From Neofusicoccum parvum (taxonomy: Eukaryota > Ascomycota > Dothideomycetes > Botryosphaeriales > Botryosphaeriaceae): a stretch of 64,000 nucleotides of DNA. The position numbers and the translations under genes are program-made. Position 1 is the stretch's first letter; each line of letters begins with the position of its first letter. Positions 43,412 through 61,676 of this stretch are shown here, in pieces. Where the stretch lies: NCBI GenBank assembly GCA_020912385.1, contig CP087222.1, forward strand, positions 558,001 through 622,000, read 5' to 3'. The notes beneath the pieces are model-generated. The model had not been told where the DNA came from, made no database searches, and saw nothing but the letters and a program-made list of their open reading frames with translations.

Positions 43412-44821
43412 TCAGTCCGAATCGCTCAGGCTGTCCCTCCTGCTCCTCACGCCGCTGCGCCGGTACCCGTCCATGACGTTGCGGCCCCTGCGGCCGGCGG
43501 CGCCGACCTGGCTGACGCTCTCCTCGGGCACGATGGTCGGGGCGGCGGGGCCGCTGCTCAGGCCGGGGATGTGGTGGGAGTAGACCTTTGTGCCGACGTC
43601 GCTGTCGAGGTCGTTGCGGGAGCCGTGGCGGGAGCGCGAGTGGTGGCGGCTGTGGCTCTGCTTACGGGGGGAGCCGCTGTTGCGGGAGCGCGAGGCGCTG
43701 CGGCGGCGGTGGGTGGACTGGCGCGGCGAGCCGGACGAGGGGTCGTGGGCGCGCGCGGCCGGGGTGGGGCGCGTGATGTTGGCCTCGGCGTGCGGGCGGT
43801 AGGACGAGTAGTACGAGCTGTCGTTGTTGGTGTAGACGTCCGAGTAGGCCTCGGTCTCGGTGTAGCCGCCCGTGTAGCTGGTCGCCTCGGTGACCTCGGT
43901 CATCTCGTCGTGGTAGCGGCGGCGGCGCTCGGGCGAGTCGGGCTCGGCCGCGGCGGGCGAGTAGGAGCGGTCCGTCTTGCCCTTGCTCTTCTTCATCGCC
44001 TTGGCCTTCTCCTTCTCGCGCTTCTTGTTCTCGGCCACCTTGGCCTTCTGCACCTTGGTGGCCTCCTTCTGCGCCTTGCGCAGCTCCTTCTCGCGCGCCT
44101 CGGCCTCCTTCTTGGCGGCCTTCTTGTCCTTGGGCTTGGTGTCCCTGACGAGCGGCCGCTGCGAGAGCTCCGAGCCCAGCTCCGACGGCTCGGTGTTGGA
44201 GTAGTCGTAGTGCGTGCCGTCGTGCGGGCGGTTGAGGCCGCCGACGCGCGCGGCCTTCTCGTGGCGGTAGTCGGCCAGCTCGGGGTCCTTGTCCTTGCGG
44301 CTGCGCTTGTTGCGGCGGCCGCCGCCGCCCCGGATGCCGTCGCCGGCGCGGCGCTGCTGCTCCTCCTTCTCGTCGACCATGGAGCTCGAGTCGGTGTAGC
44401 CGACGCTGGTCGGCGCGCCGTACGTGCCGCCGTCGCCGTGCACGACGCTGCCGCCGCCCAGCTTGGTGCTCTTGGTCGCGTTGCTGAGCGTGCGGCCGTC
44501 CGGGCCCTTGCGGCGCAGCACCGTGCTCTTGTAGTCGTCCCAGTCACCCTGGCGCCACTTGAAGCCGCCGTTCTTGGCCCAGAAGAAGAACCAGATCGAC
44601 CCCAGCACCATGCCGGCGCCGATCAGCGCGAACAGCGCGAGGAAGCCCTGGTTGTTGTACGACGACGCCGGCTTCGCGCCTTTGCCGAACTCGACGCTCT
44701 GCGTCGCCCGCTTGACCAGCTGGCGCGTCGCGTCCTCGACGGTGGAGGTTGCGGGGAGCGACGCGTCGGGCGAGGCGCCGCGGCGGAGCAGCCCGGCGAG
44801 GAGGTGAGGGAGCGGCGCCAT
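43412..44821 (-). CDS. Single-pass membrane protein, charged tail
   Basis: Single exon, 469 aa from the ATG at 44821 (strong GCGCCATGG context); an in-frame ATG at 44887 adds 22 residues. One transmembrane helix (FLALFALIGAGMVLGSIWFFFWA, residues about 59-81) is followed by a basic GGFKWRQGDWDDYKSTVLRR block that looks conserved. A long low-complexity cytosolic tail follows: a Lys/Glu-rich coiled-coil-like region near 230-285 (KKAAKKEAEAREKELRKAQK) and a Ser/Arg-rich end with RRRSASRSRN and HSRHHSRSRH, resembling RS repeats. The N-terminus is not a clear signal peptide. I do not recognise a named family; it resembles uncharacterised Pezizomycotina proteins. Confidence 0.75.
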   Translation of the reverse strand: MAPLPHLLAGLLRRGASPDASLPATSTVEDATRQLVKRATQSVEFGKGAKPASSYNNQGFLALFALIGAGMVLGSIWFFFWAKNGGFKWRQGDWDDYKSTVLRRKGPDGRTLSNATKSTKLGGGSVVHGDGGTYGAPTSVGYTDSSSMVDEKEEQQRRAGDGIRGGGGRRNKRSRKDKDPELADYRHEKAARVGGLNRPHDGTHYDYSNTEPSELGSELSQRPLVRDTKPKDKKAAKKEAEAREKELRKAQKEATKVQKAKVAENKKREKEKAKAMKKSKGKTDRSYSPAAAEPDSPERRRRYHDEMTEVTEATSYTGGYTETEAYSDVYTNNDSSYYSSYRPHAEANITRPTPAARAHDPSSGSPRQSTHRRRSASRSRNSGSPRKQSHSRHHSRSRHGSRNDLDSDVGTKVYSHHIPGLSSGPAAPTIVPEESVSQVGAAGRRGRNVMDGYRRSGVRSRRDSLSDSD

Positions 44822-45530
44822 GGCGGTGAGGTTTTGCGGTGTTGAGGATGCGGTGTCGATGCGGATTGGATGGGTGCCTCGAGGCAAGGAGCCGCAGCCC
44901 GAGTGCAGTGGGCGTTGTTGTGCTCAGCACGGCAACGCGGCGGAAGTGATGGTCGGGGTGGTCGAGCTCGGTTGTTGTCTGGATAGTCTGGCCTGCGCCC
45001 GGACGTGGAGCTGCAGAACAGTACCTCTGGATTTTTTTTGTTTTCGAAAGGGACGCAGACTAGTCAGTCAGCAGGTGCAAAGAATGCAGACGGAAGTTGG
45101 GGAGCTAACCCGGCGGTGGGTGTGGGTAATGGTGGTGCGGGCGAGGCGGGTGGCTGGGGCCGCGGATTATGGAGAGGCTGGTGGAGATGGCTGGGGCCGA
45201 CGCGATGACGTGCCTCTGTTTACCCCCGTTCCCACACCAACCCCGCCCCCAAAAGTCGTTGCCGCCCGCCCCGGCTGTCAACGCCCATGCCGCGCACGTC
45301 GAACAGCTGTGCAAAGACAATGTGCTCCTCGTTGATTTCCCCTATTTTATGTACACTGCAGGCAATTTTCAAGTGAATATTTCGGCTGTCCAGTCATCCG
45401 CCGTGGCGAATGACTACTAACGCTAACTCTCCCAATACCGGTACAGCACCATCAGAGCACCATTCCATTCGTTGTCGGAAGGGGACCCAGATCAGCTCGC
45501 TTCCTTTCCCGCAAATCCACCACGAAGCGC
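44822..45530. other. Intergenic between tandem minus-strand genes
   Basis: Promoter and leader of the single-pass membrane protein gene and 3' flank of the DUF3176 gene. Nothing else is seen. Confidence 0.5.
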
Positions 45531-47642
45531 TCACGCCCTCAAAAACCGGAGCTCGCCGTCCGCGTTCCTTCCCAGCCTTGCCCTCATCTCTCCGGCTGTC
45601 CTTCTGATCGCGACAGACGTCTCCACTCCCGCAAGCGCGTCCGCATCCCAACCCTCCAACCCGTGCGTGAGGAGCGGGAGGTCATTCGACTTCCAGAGCA
45701 CCGTCTTCTTGGTCCAGTTCAGCGCGATGGTCGTGACGAGGAAGGCAACGCCGAAGACGATGACGGCCACCGGAAGGCCGAGCCATTTCCAGCGGACCAC
45801 GATGAATGTTTCCATGTGTAGAGCGGTGCCGTAAATCTTGCCGGATACGTCGCTACTCGTCCGCACTTGGTTGGTCATGCTGTGCGCAACCCTGTGCATG
45901 AAGTTGGAGATGTTGTCGCCTCTGTGCCCCATGCCGCCGAGGACGTTGAAGCCCGGGTTGGACCCGTGAGGCGTGACAGTCTTACTGACTTGCTTCAACT
46001 CCGTTCCGTTGGCTTCGGGCCGAAATGCTAGTTTATATTCCGCTTTGAACTTCAAGAGCGGCCCAAGTAAGGCCGCGTCAGCCCGTCCCGCATATTGGAC
46101 GAGGAACGTGGAGTTTGCGCCACTTGGGAGTTCTGTGTTAGGCGCATTCGTGAACTCCATACAGGCGGGGCCCTTGAAGTCGTACATGCTGTTAGGCGGC
46201 GGTGCTTTAGTTCCCCAGCAGGGGCTATTCGGAACAGCCTCAAGCGGAACATTCTCTGGGTCGTCTGATGACATTGTCCCGTTAATCTGTTCGTAATGTT
46301 AGTTTACATGAGAGTGGAAGATGGATAAAGTGGAGTATTCACCATGCGAACGTTCCTGTACACCTTCGCACAGAATGAGAAGCGACATTCGGTGATGTTC
46401 CAATGCGGCTCCTGGAACCAGCCGTGCGAAACTAAGCTATCCGTGTCCCTTAACTGCGCCATGGCAAGATGGTAGAACTCTGGGTTCTTAAAGTCCATCT
46501 GAGAGTCAGGGGGGGTGGCTGTCGTGATGTAGGTGTAGCTCAACACGACATCTCTGTGTGAGTTCTTATAGTCCCCGACGCCGCTCGATACGCTCATATG
46601 AATCCCGCCTGGTGTGGTGATATTGAAGACGCCACAGTGAGTCTTGTGGTCACTAAAAAGGCCCGTAGTATTACTGCCCCATGCAGCACACGTCTTCGAA
46701 GATCTGTCGGAAACATCGGCGCATTGATCACAAATTCCAAGTGTGCTAAAGTCGGGCCAGGTGCAGTTTCCGGTCGAGCATGTGTTGATCGGACCGGTAT
46801 CATAGTCGTAGAAACCTGCGATAATGGGACGCTTCATGGTCCCTTGCACGGATTAACCCTGCACATAATCAAGAAAAGGCATGGACTTACATCTGACTTG
46901 GTCATTTGGGTCTACAACATACTCCTGCGTTGAGGGAGTCCATGGCAGAGAATCTGGCTTCTCCACCAAACGCGGTTGATACGACAAGATCTGTTGTGAA
47001 AACGGATCCATGGCGAAAGCTACGATGCAGATGACAGCACCGCAAGAAGCCATGATGCCCTTGTTCCTCATGTTCCACAAAAATGATAGGCCGCCCAAAG
47101 GCCCGGTAGTGGCGCTGTTGAACCATTGCAGGTGAAGGAGACGCTGCGGACCGGAATGGAAATGCTGCCATTTCAATTGTTTGATGCTTTCAGCCATGGT
47201 AAGGAGCATCGATGACTTTGCTACAGTCATGAGAGTAGCAACTACAGCGTTGGGCATCATCGAGAAGCGCCAGTATGACAGCGGCTTGCCGTTGATGAAG
47301 GCAAGCAGCGCCATTACGGCAACCAAAGATGCGGTGCTAATGATGGCGGCCATGGCTTCCCAGGCCCACCACTTGTTGGCTCCCTCTCTGAATCTCCACC
47401 GTAGCGGTTTTCTGGCGAGGTGGTTGTAGGTGTTGTCCGGTGACGCAAGCTCAGCCTTTTCCACAGTGGAAGCGACCAAGGGTTGAGTTGAATCTAATGT
47501 GCACAATCAATGGCTTCTCGTGTATGGCATAGAAGAGTATATTACCGTAAGACTTGATCTGGTTAGTACTGCGCAAGCATTGCGGCTCCTCGTCCGCACC
47601 CGCCGGCCGGCGTCGATGCAGCTGAGTCTCGTCGGCAGACAT
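45531..47642 (-). CDS. DUF3176 family membrane protein
   Basis: Four exons (47642-47546, 47493-46891, 46842-46343, 46286-45531) with introns of 52, 48 and 56 bp give 651 aa. The N-terminal KPLRWRFREGANKWWAWEAM, then TASLVAVMALLAFINGKPL and MTVAKSSMLLTMAESIKQLKW, is the hallmark of fungal DUF3176 proteins. Two or three membrane segments (about residues 55-175) are followed by a large loop with many cysteines and N-glycosylation sites, probably extracellular, and a last hydrophobic segment (WLGLPVAVIVFGVAFLVTT) near the C-terminus. In the second intron I used the acceptor at 46844-46843 because the earlier AG (GTGCAG) brings an in-frame stop or shifts the frame. Its function is unknown; the family is expanded in filamentous fungi. 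Confidence 0.85.
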
Positions 47643-47803
47643 GACGAAATGGCGAAGTGCAGAGGATGGTGAGTCGAAGTAGGTGTTGGGTGGCGCAGTC
47701 GGAATTTAAAGCCCTATCGGCGGCCACGAGAGGGCCTAAACACCCAATCCGGCAGCGAGTAAAGATGATGTGTCTACCGTCACCATCCTTTCCGAAGGCC
47801 ACT
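47643..47803. other. Short intergenic spacer
   Basis: Only 161 bp separate the DUF3176 start codon from the stop codon of the sulfatase gene upstream on the same strand, so the DUF3176 promoter must lie here or in the sulfatase 3' region. Confidence 0.6.
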
Positions 47804-54808
<7,005 letters not shown>

Positions 54809-56310
54809 TTACAGCGCCAGAATGGCGGCAACACCACCAAGCAACAGCGCGTTCCTAGCGCCCCCCATGGCAGTAGGAGCAGCCGCACCAGTGAACATGG
54901 GCGGGGTAGGAGTAGGGGTGTTCACCGGAGTGGTGACCGAAGCAACGGGCGTCGAGGCACCGCCTTCGACGCCGCTAGTCACGGGAGCCTCCGAAGGAAT
55001 AGGGTAATCAGTTCCCGTGGGAGCCGAAAGAGTCATGGTGCCACTGCCGAGTTCATCGGTGGTAGAGGTCTCGACGGGGATGCTGCTGGAAGCTCCTCCC
55101 TCGACATCGGCAGTCGTAGAGGGCGTAGCGGACGATTGAACAGGGGCGGTCTCGCCAGGCTGAAGAGTGACAGTCTGAGTCACAACGGTGGTGACGGGGA
55201 TGCAAGCACCAGAATCCGTCTCGCTGACGTCGGTGCCACTGGAAGCAGAGCCAGCGGGGCTAGTAGGGCTAACGTCGCCGCCAGTCGCACTGGCAGAACC
55301 ACCATCAGCGGCAGTCTGGCTAGCAACAGCGCCGTCCGCACCAACACCAGCGGCACCACCCGAAGCAGTAGCAGAAGCAGAACCAGAGGCGCTGGCAGAG
55401 GCAGTGGGGCTGGTGCCAACGGTGTCACAGCCACCAGTGTTGATGCTGATGCTCTCAGAGGATCCGGAGGTGTCGGTGTAGTTGTAGGAGCAGCCAGGGT
55501 TGTAGTTGGTGACCTTGACATCCTGCACATACATCGACCAGGGCATGCCAGCGGCGGCATCGTAAGTCGTGTTGCCACCAGCCCACTGAATGGTCCAGTA
55601 GTCGTTGTCGGGATCACCACCAGCCCAGATGCCAAGACGAACATTCATGGGGCTCTGGGGGAAGTTGCTGCCGCCGTTGGCATCAGCGTAGTTGAGAGTG
55701 CGGACGGCAGTGCCGTCAATGGCCCAGACGATCGACTCCTTGGTCCAGTCGACAGAGTAGGTGTGGGCAGTATCCTGAGGGGTGGCAACGTCGAACTGCT
55801 GCATACGGTCGTAAGTGGTGGTGTTACCCTTTCCAAAGTAGTTTGTCTGGACAATTCCGTTGTTGCCACCAAGGAATTCCTAATAAGGATTAGCATGTGG
55901 CAGAACATGTTCATGGTAGCGGAGCTGCTTACCCAGTCAATCTCGTCCAGGTCCTCGGACTGCAGGACGATACTGCTGATAATACCCTGGCCAGGGGCGG
56001 ACTTCATGGTGACCTCGACCTTTCCGTAGAAGATGTAGAAGTCGGTCTTGATGGTAGGGGCTTCCCCGCGCTTGCTGACGGTGAACGCAGCGCCGTCGGT
56101 GGTGTCGTACTTGACGGAAGGGGCAACATAGCTCCAGCTGGTGTTCTTCGCGGAAGTGAAATCACTGTCAAAGGTCTTGACGTTCAGGCCAGCATTGACA
56201 GGGCAAGGGAATTGAGAGGCATTCGTCGGGTTGCAGTCGGAGTAGGTCTGCGCGAAGGCGGAAGGAATGATGGCTGCCAGACCAGCAGCAGCAAAGGTGG
56301 AGGAACGCAT
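54809..56310 (-). CDS. GPI-anchored CRH-type GH16 transglycosylase
   Basis: Cell-wall enzyme that links chitin to beta-glucan (Crh1/Utr2 family). Two exons (56310-55933 and 55879-54809; 53-bp intron, phase 0) give 482 aa. A signal peptide (LAAIIPSAFAQ) precedes a cysteine-containing SDCNPTNASQFPCPV segment that may be disulfide-bonded. The catalytic motif DEIDWEFLGG is restored across the intron (Glu123 nucleophile, Glu127 acid/base in the family's ExDxE order). PMNVRLGIWAGGD and NTTYDAAAGMPWSMYVQDVKV follow. A Ser/Thr/Ala-rich stalk of about 200 residues comes next, then a C-terminal hydrophobic GPI signal (NALLLGGVAAILAL). No chitin-binding module is seen. Confidence 0.92.
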
Positions 56311-59300
56311 GGTGGGCGGTGCTTCGGGAATCGTCGGTTTCAAACACGAGAGAGAGCGTCGCAGCGGCCGGGCGCTGGGGAAAAGGATTGACAGGGAGCG
56401 TGTGAATGAACGGGTGGCGCGCGGCACGAAGAAAGAAAAGGCTCACGAATATGGCCAGCACAAAGAGAGTAGTGAGAGTGGTGGTGAAAGACTTGTAGCA
56501 AGAAAGCACCAAAACGAACGCTCGCAAAAAGGACGGGGCGGCACTGGCGTTTTGAAGGGCGGCCAGGCGGCCACGAGCGGTATAGAGGCCGCAGACCAGG
56601 AGGTGTTCCGCATGTTTCAGGAAACGTGGTTTGGAAATGAACATCGTGAGGTCGCGGCGCTACGCGCATCCTTGTGGGGCTGCCAGTCGCTGCCGCACGA
56701 TGGGCGCGCGCCGGCCAATGGCAGCGCAGCCCTGCGGCCTGCCGAAGGGCCCGAGGTGCCTGCCAAGCCTCGTTTTGCCCTGCGCCGTCTCCCACTCGCT
56801 GCTGCTGCCCGCTGTCACTCGGCGGCCGGCGGCTGTGCAGTGGCTGCGCCCGCCCACTGGGGCCCTGTCCGCGAGCGTCCGACGGCCAGTCCGGCCGCAG
56901 TCCGCTCCTGCGCTCCTGCGCTCCTGCGCTCCTCAGCCACTCTCTCGCACACGCGCCCGCGACCTGTAACAGCGCGGCAATGCGACGTTGGAGTTGGCGT
57001 TGGCGTGGCCCCGGCTGCCGGCCGACAGGGCTCCCGCCACGTCCTCCGCAGTCATTTCGCGAAGCATCAATCTCGCACCACCCGCGCAGGGGACGCATGA
57101 ACGGCCAAGCCCTCCGCCCGGGGCATGTCCGCCAGACGACTGGTGCGCGCCATCTATCCAGCTCGGCCTCCGATTGCAACGGGCAGCCGGCTCGCGCTCT
57201 CTGGCTGCGCCGTCGCCACCAGCCTCGTAAGGCCGTCCGGCGTGCGCCCGGCTTGATGTCATTGTCAGGCAGCCTCCTTCTCCTTTAAGCTTGTTGCGGC
57301 TGGCGATCCGCCCCTGACTCTCTTGATTGATCTCCCCGGACCGCGTCTGCGGGCACTTATCGACAGCTGCCCGAGACAAGGCCTTCCATAAGGCGGGCAG
57401 ACGCCATGTAACTGAGAGGAAACACTTCTCCACCTACTTGCATTCGGTCGTCTCGCCCTCGAACCTTTTGTCTTGACTGCGTCGTGTTGCTGTGCGCCAT
57501 TGTCAATGGCCATGCTATACGGTCGTAAGGCGCTTCGACGGCGCACGATACGAGGTGTGTGAACTCGCCTCATGCATCCTCGTTCTGTCCGAGAGATTTT
57601 CAGCGCCAACTTCGCGCCAGACGTCATGTTGGAAAATCAGGCCTCTGCGATGTGCGCGTGGAAGTCATGGTACCTGATCTGCAAGGCGAAAATAGCATTC
57701 GCGATAAGTGCCCTGGCCCCGACTTTTGCCCACGGCTCTCACGGATCCAACGGTGTAATCTGTCATCCCCAACGCTCTGTCCTCCAACACAGGAGCCATG
57801 GACAGCCACAACATCAACCACACTCGTCCTTTGAGAACACATATTGCCAGCTTTGGATTTAGGCCGCGTAATCCGGAGTAAAATCTTTCTCGCAGAAATA
57901 TTTGCAGGGAAAGGCTTGGTGCGTGACGATCGAAATAAAGCTCAAGACCGAGATCGGCCTCCCGAGAGGCAGCAACACGGACGGCTCGCGGTTGAGCCTT
58001 AGCGACGACGACCAAACGAAGCAACCCTAATCCCCCAGACACAGGGAAGATCGCTACGTCACTGCGCAGATCTGGCACGACATGCAAGAGCTCACCGTGC
58101 TCACAGAGTTTTCCAACTGTTGGTTAACAATCTCAGAATGCCTGCTCCTTGATGGGACCTTCAAAGGCTACGGCTCTTGACGATGATCTCTGGACTCACT
58201 GTCTTCCAGATTTCGATTGACACTCAGAGCACGACCAGTTCGCAGCGTGTAAAAGCCTCTTTCAGCTGAAAGCCCTACGGAGCTGACTTCATTGTACATT
58301 CATTGCACACCACTTTGTGACTGCTCACATCATGCAACGCTTAGATCTTGTGGCAAATACTTAGTTCCTGCGAATAAGAAACCATTACGCAAGATACAAC
58401 ATCCCGCGATCAACCCAGGTCCATCCCGGATGGTGGGGAAACAGCAGACTGCATCATGCCCCGCTATACAGGGAGCCATCAGGTGGGCAAAAGACAACCG
58501 GTCGCCTCACTGTTTGGAGCAGCCACTATTGTGGCTGATTGCCAGTGAAAGAAATGAAAGTCATCGACATCCGCATCTCCAGTTCGCCCTCCATTTCAGC
58601 GCAAGCGACCGCGACCGATGAGCTGCAAACGACAGCCAGAGCCGAACAGGTGGGTCCCTTCCCGCGTCAGCAGTCGAAAATCACCAAGGTTTCAAGCAAG
58701 ACGTATCGATTCCGTAAGAATTCGCGGGTGTGCGCTGATAGGAAAAGAAAGGAAATGTTAAGAGCGAGGATAAGCTTAACCCAATGGTGCGGAAGCCAAT
58801 AAGCCATCGGAGTCTTTAGCCAATCTCTTTGTCCCGCGGAGCATTCTCCATACATCTCATAGCGAATGACATTCGAAGATCGGGCATTCTCCGGTTATGG
58901 TACGAGTGTATGTAGGCTTTCGTATGTGGTAGCAATTATTTTTGTCTCGCTATAATTGTTGGACTCGCGGACGAAGTAATCCGTTGAATAAACCAATTAA
59001 ACCTGACAGAATCTCAGCAATCCGCTTAGACCACGAGAGACCAGAGCCAGCTTCACTTGAAACCCACATTGGGACGACAGTCCGGCAGAGACGGAGCACA
59101 AGATTCTTTAAATATAGAATTCAAATTAATTCATTATAAGCTATATTCTTTCGTTCAGTCTTCAAAGAATTGAATAATGGGGTTGCTATAGCGTAGAAAT
59201 AGCAATCCTCCCTGTCCCGTATGGTATTGCACCTTTCCCTATCTTTCCTTCTCCCAAATCTACCATTAAATTACAGGCTTTAACCAAGCTCAAGTGATAA

Positions 59301-59322
59301 ATCTATGTCCCAACCCTATCCT
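56311..59322. other. Gap without a gene, 3 kb
   Basis: 56311-57300 is GC-rich and overlapping in many frames; it includes the leader of the GH16 gene and a short tandem repeat. 58280-59300 is AT-richer. No frame has a domain or codon bias. Nothing else is supported. Confidence 0.5.
56903..56934 (+). repeat. Short tandem repeat
   Basis: Four copies of the 8-bp unit CGCTCCTG, the last ending in C instead of G. Confidence 0.75.
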
Positions 59323-60811
59323 CTACAACACAGCTTTGCGTGTTTCTTCATCTTGAGATTGCTTTTCGTGCACAACCATGACTTGCCGTATGCGGTCAAT
59401 CTCTTCGGCGGTGATCCCGCAGACGGTCCGAACGTATCCTTCCGCGCTTTCGTATTTCTGACGAATCATGGCCAGACAAGCCAGCATGTTTTCTTTCCTA
59501 TAACGTGTCATTAGCTTCTTTCTCCGCGCCTCGGCTTTCACGCTAACTCCGCGAACCCAGAATGCACGAGCCAGTGCAATAAGAGCATCCACGTACCTGC
59601 TGCCAAGCATCCTCTCAGCACCCTGCCTGCCAGCACCCTCATCCTTGAACGCAGGACTGTTCATCAACCGCTGCACAAGCATCGGCTTCAAATGTGCGAG
59701 TCCCGCATCCGTGAGCGCGTAATCATCCGCAATGGCATCGTCCTCAACCCCGAGCATTGACAACAACAGCGCCACAAACACGCCTGTTCGGTCCTTACCC
59801 GCGGTGCAGTGGACCACAAATGCATCCGGCTTCTCAGAGGCGGAAGCAGCAATGTGCCTGAAAATCGTGCCGAACGCGCCGCCGCCGTGGGAGAGGATGT
59901 CGCCGTACGCAGCCACGAAGCCCTGCATATCACACCTTTCGTCAGCCCGTGCCGCACACAACAACGCCTGGACACAATTCCTTCAATCACCCTGCGCCGC
60001 ACACAAAGATCCCCTCTCTTGCACATTGGCCATGACCACGTGCCGGGAAGTTCCGCCCACCGCAGAATCGCAGCCAATGGTATCTCCGAGGTGGACAACA
60101 TGTCACTCCCGATACACCGGTCAGCCCCTCCCCTTTCTCTCCACTTTCCCCTCTCCTCCTTACGCCCGTGGCCATCATCATCAGCACCAACACCTCACAC
60201 CACCATTTTTCCCATTGCTTTCTTTTCCCCCCAAATGTCTCACTCCCTACGCTCCCGGCACATGCCATGCCCACCCCCTTCTCCCCACGCACAAACAAAA
60301 AAGAAAGCAAAGAGAGTAACCCCCCCAAAAGAGAACCCGAACACGAGAAAGCAATAGTGAAAAAAAAAAATCAAAAAGAGAGCGCACGTACCTCCGTCCC
60401 CTCAGTCGCATACTGCGCGTACCGCCCGGCCAGCCTCTCGGGGCTGTAGTCGTCGTCCCTGAACACCGGGCACCAGACGCGCCTCACGCCGCGGCCGAAG
60501 TCGTCCCTCGCGCCGCCGGCGCCGGCGATCTCGGGCGCGCTGCGCAGGTCGAACAGCGCGCGCACGCCGCTCGCCGCCAGCGTCGCCAGCCCGGCCGCGT
60601 CCGCGCGCGACGGGTCCGCCGACCGCAGCAGCGTGCGCCGCCGGATGGCCGAGGCCGCCGGCAGCGCGTGGCCGCCGGCGTCGCGGAGGTTGGGGATTGT
60701 AGGGCAGGAGATGAAGGGGGGCGGGAGCGGGGGGGAGGGCGGGAGCGTGATGTGCCCGGTGGGCGGCGCGGCGGTCGATGTCGTCGTTGTGGTGGTGGTG
60801 GTGGTGGCCAT
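59323..60811 (-). CDS. Tyrosine/dual-specificity phosphatase (Y_phosphatase3 type)
   Basis: Two exons (60811-60392 and 59922-59323) around an unusually long 469-bp intron (donor GTACGT, branch GCTGAC, acceptor GCAG) give 339 aa. After a Thr-rich start (nine threonines) come NLRDAGGHALP and TLLRSADPSRADAAGLATLA, then GVRALFDLRSAPEI, a typical opening of this family. The P-loop HCTAGKDRTG lies at 178-187, with catalytic Cys179 and Arg185; the second Asp in the loop suits phosphoinositide- or dual-specificity members. The junction TEGTE to GFVAAYGDIL reads as the family expects. Function in vivo is unknown. The MATTTT start is the first ATG of the frame. Confidence 0.88.
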
Positions 60812-61676
60812 GACGACGGCGGTCGTGGCGAGGGCCAGGGATGGAGGTGGTGAGATGGGAGAAAAAGAAAGGAAGGATCGAGATGGCGTGGCAGGGAATG
60901 CCGGGCAGGCGAAGAGGAGAGAGGGATTTAAGAGAAAAAGAAAGAGACACGCTCACCCCTCCATATAGGTGGCCGCCGTTTCTGGGGGGCGTTCCTCTGG
61001 CGGCGCGGTTGAGGCGTTCCAAGGCCGGACCTCGGCTTGCCGTTCACTGCCTGTTTGAGTAATCTTGGTCGAAGCATCGCCCAACTCATCGTCAATAAAA
61101 GGGGGCCGCGTGAGAGGGCAAAGATGCGTCAAGACTGGCAAAATGGACTGATGTTTGTTGTAGAAGGGCAAAAGGCCGCCCGGCATATGGGGGCCCGCAG
61201 AGCACGCTCCAGGCCCGTCCGCTGCGTCGGGTTGCGTCATGCCCCAGGCGTCTAACAGGTCCAATGAATGGTCAATTCTCGCGACGGTGAAGTGGAGCTT
61301 TTTTCTTCCCAAAGATAACCGCCGACTGTGCCTCATCAGGCGCACTTGTGAGGAAAGAGGACGCTGCCATGGGTAACCGAAATGTGATTCTACATAAATA
61401 AACCGGCAAGTCCCTTCCGAGCCCATCGGCTGTCCAATCCCGTGAGGTTCTCTGCGCCTCGGATAACAAACGCCGTACACCGTATACCAGTCCTGCATGA
61501 AAATGCTCACAGATACCCGCCCTTAACCTAAGTTCTGCATCTAGCATCTTTTTCTTTTACGCTCGCTTAAGAGAAAATTTGCTTTTGGCCAGAAAACTCC
61601 ATGGACACATGCCGTGTCGAACATTTCCTTTTGTAGGCAGAAGAAAATGGCTCAAAATATACCGAGAAAGATATCA
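60812..61676. other. Intergenic between tandem minus-strand genes
   Basis: Promoter of the phosphatase and 3' flank of the PQ-loop gene. Overlapping minus-strand frames near 60953-61547 have no domain. Nothing else is seen. Confidence 0.5.

Noticed and set aside
43382..44845. 487-codon plus-strand open frame
   Set aside because: It is the antisense shadow of the membrane protein gene at 43412-44821; the translation is Val/Ala/Gly/Arg-rich without domains.
46843..46890. Earlier acceptor GTGCAG in the second DUF3176 intron
   Set aside because: It leads to an in-frame stop or a shifted frame; the acceptor six to fifteen bases further on keeps the protein open.
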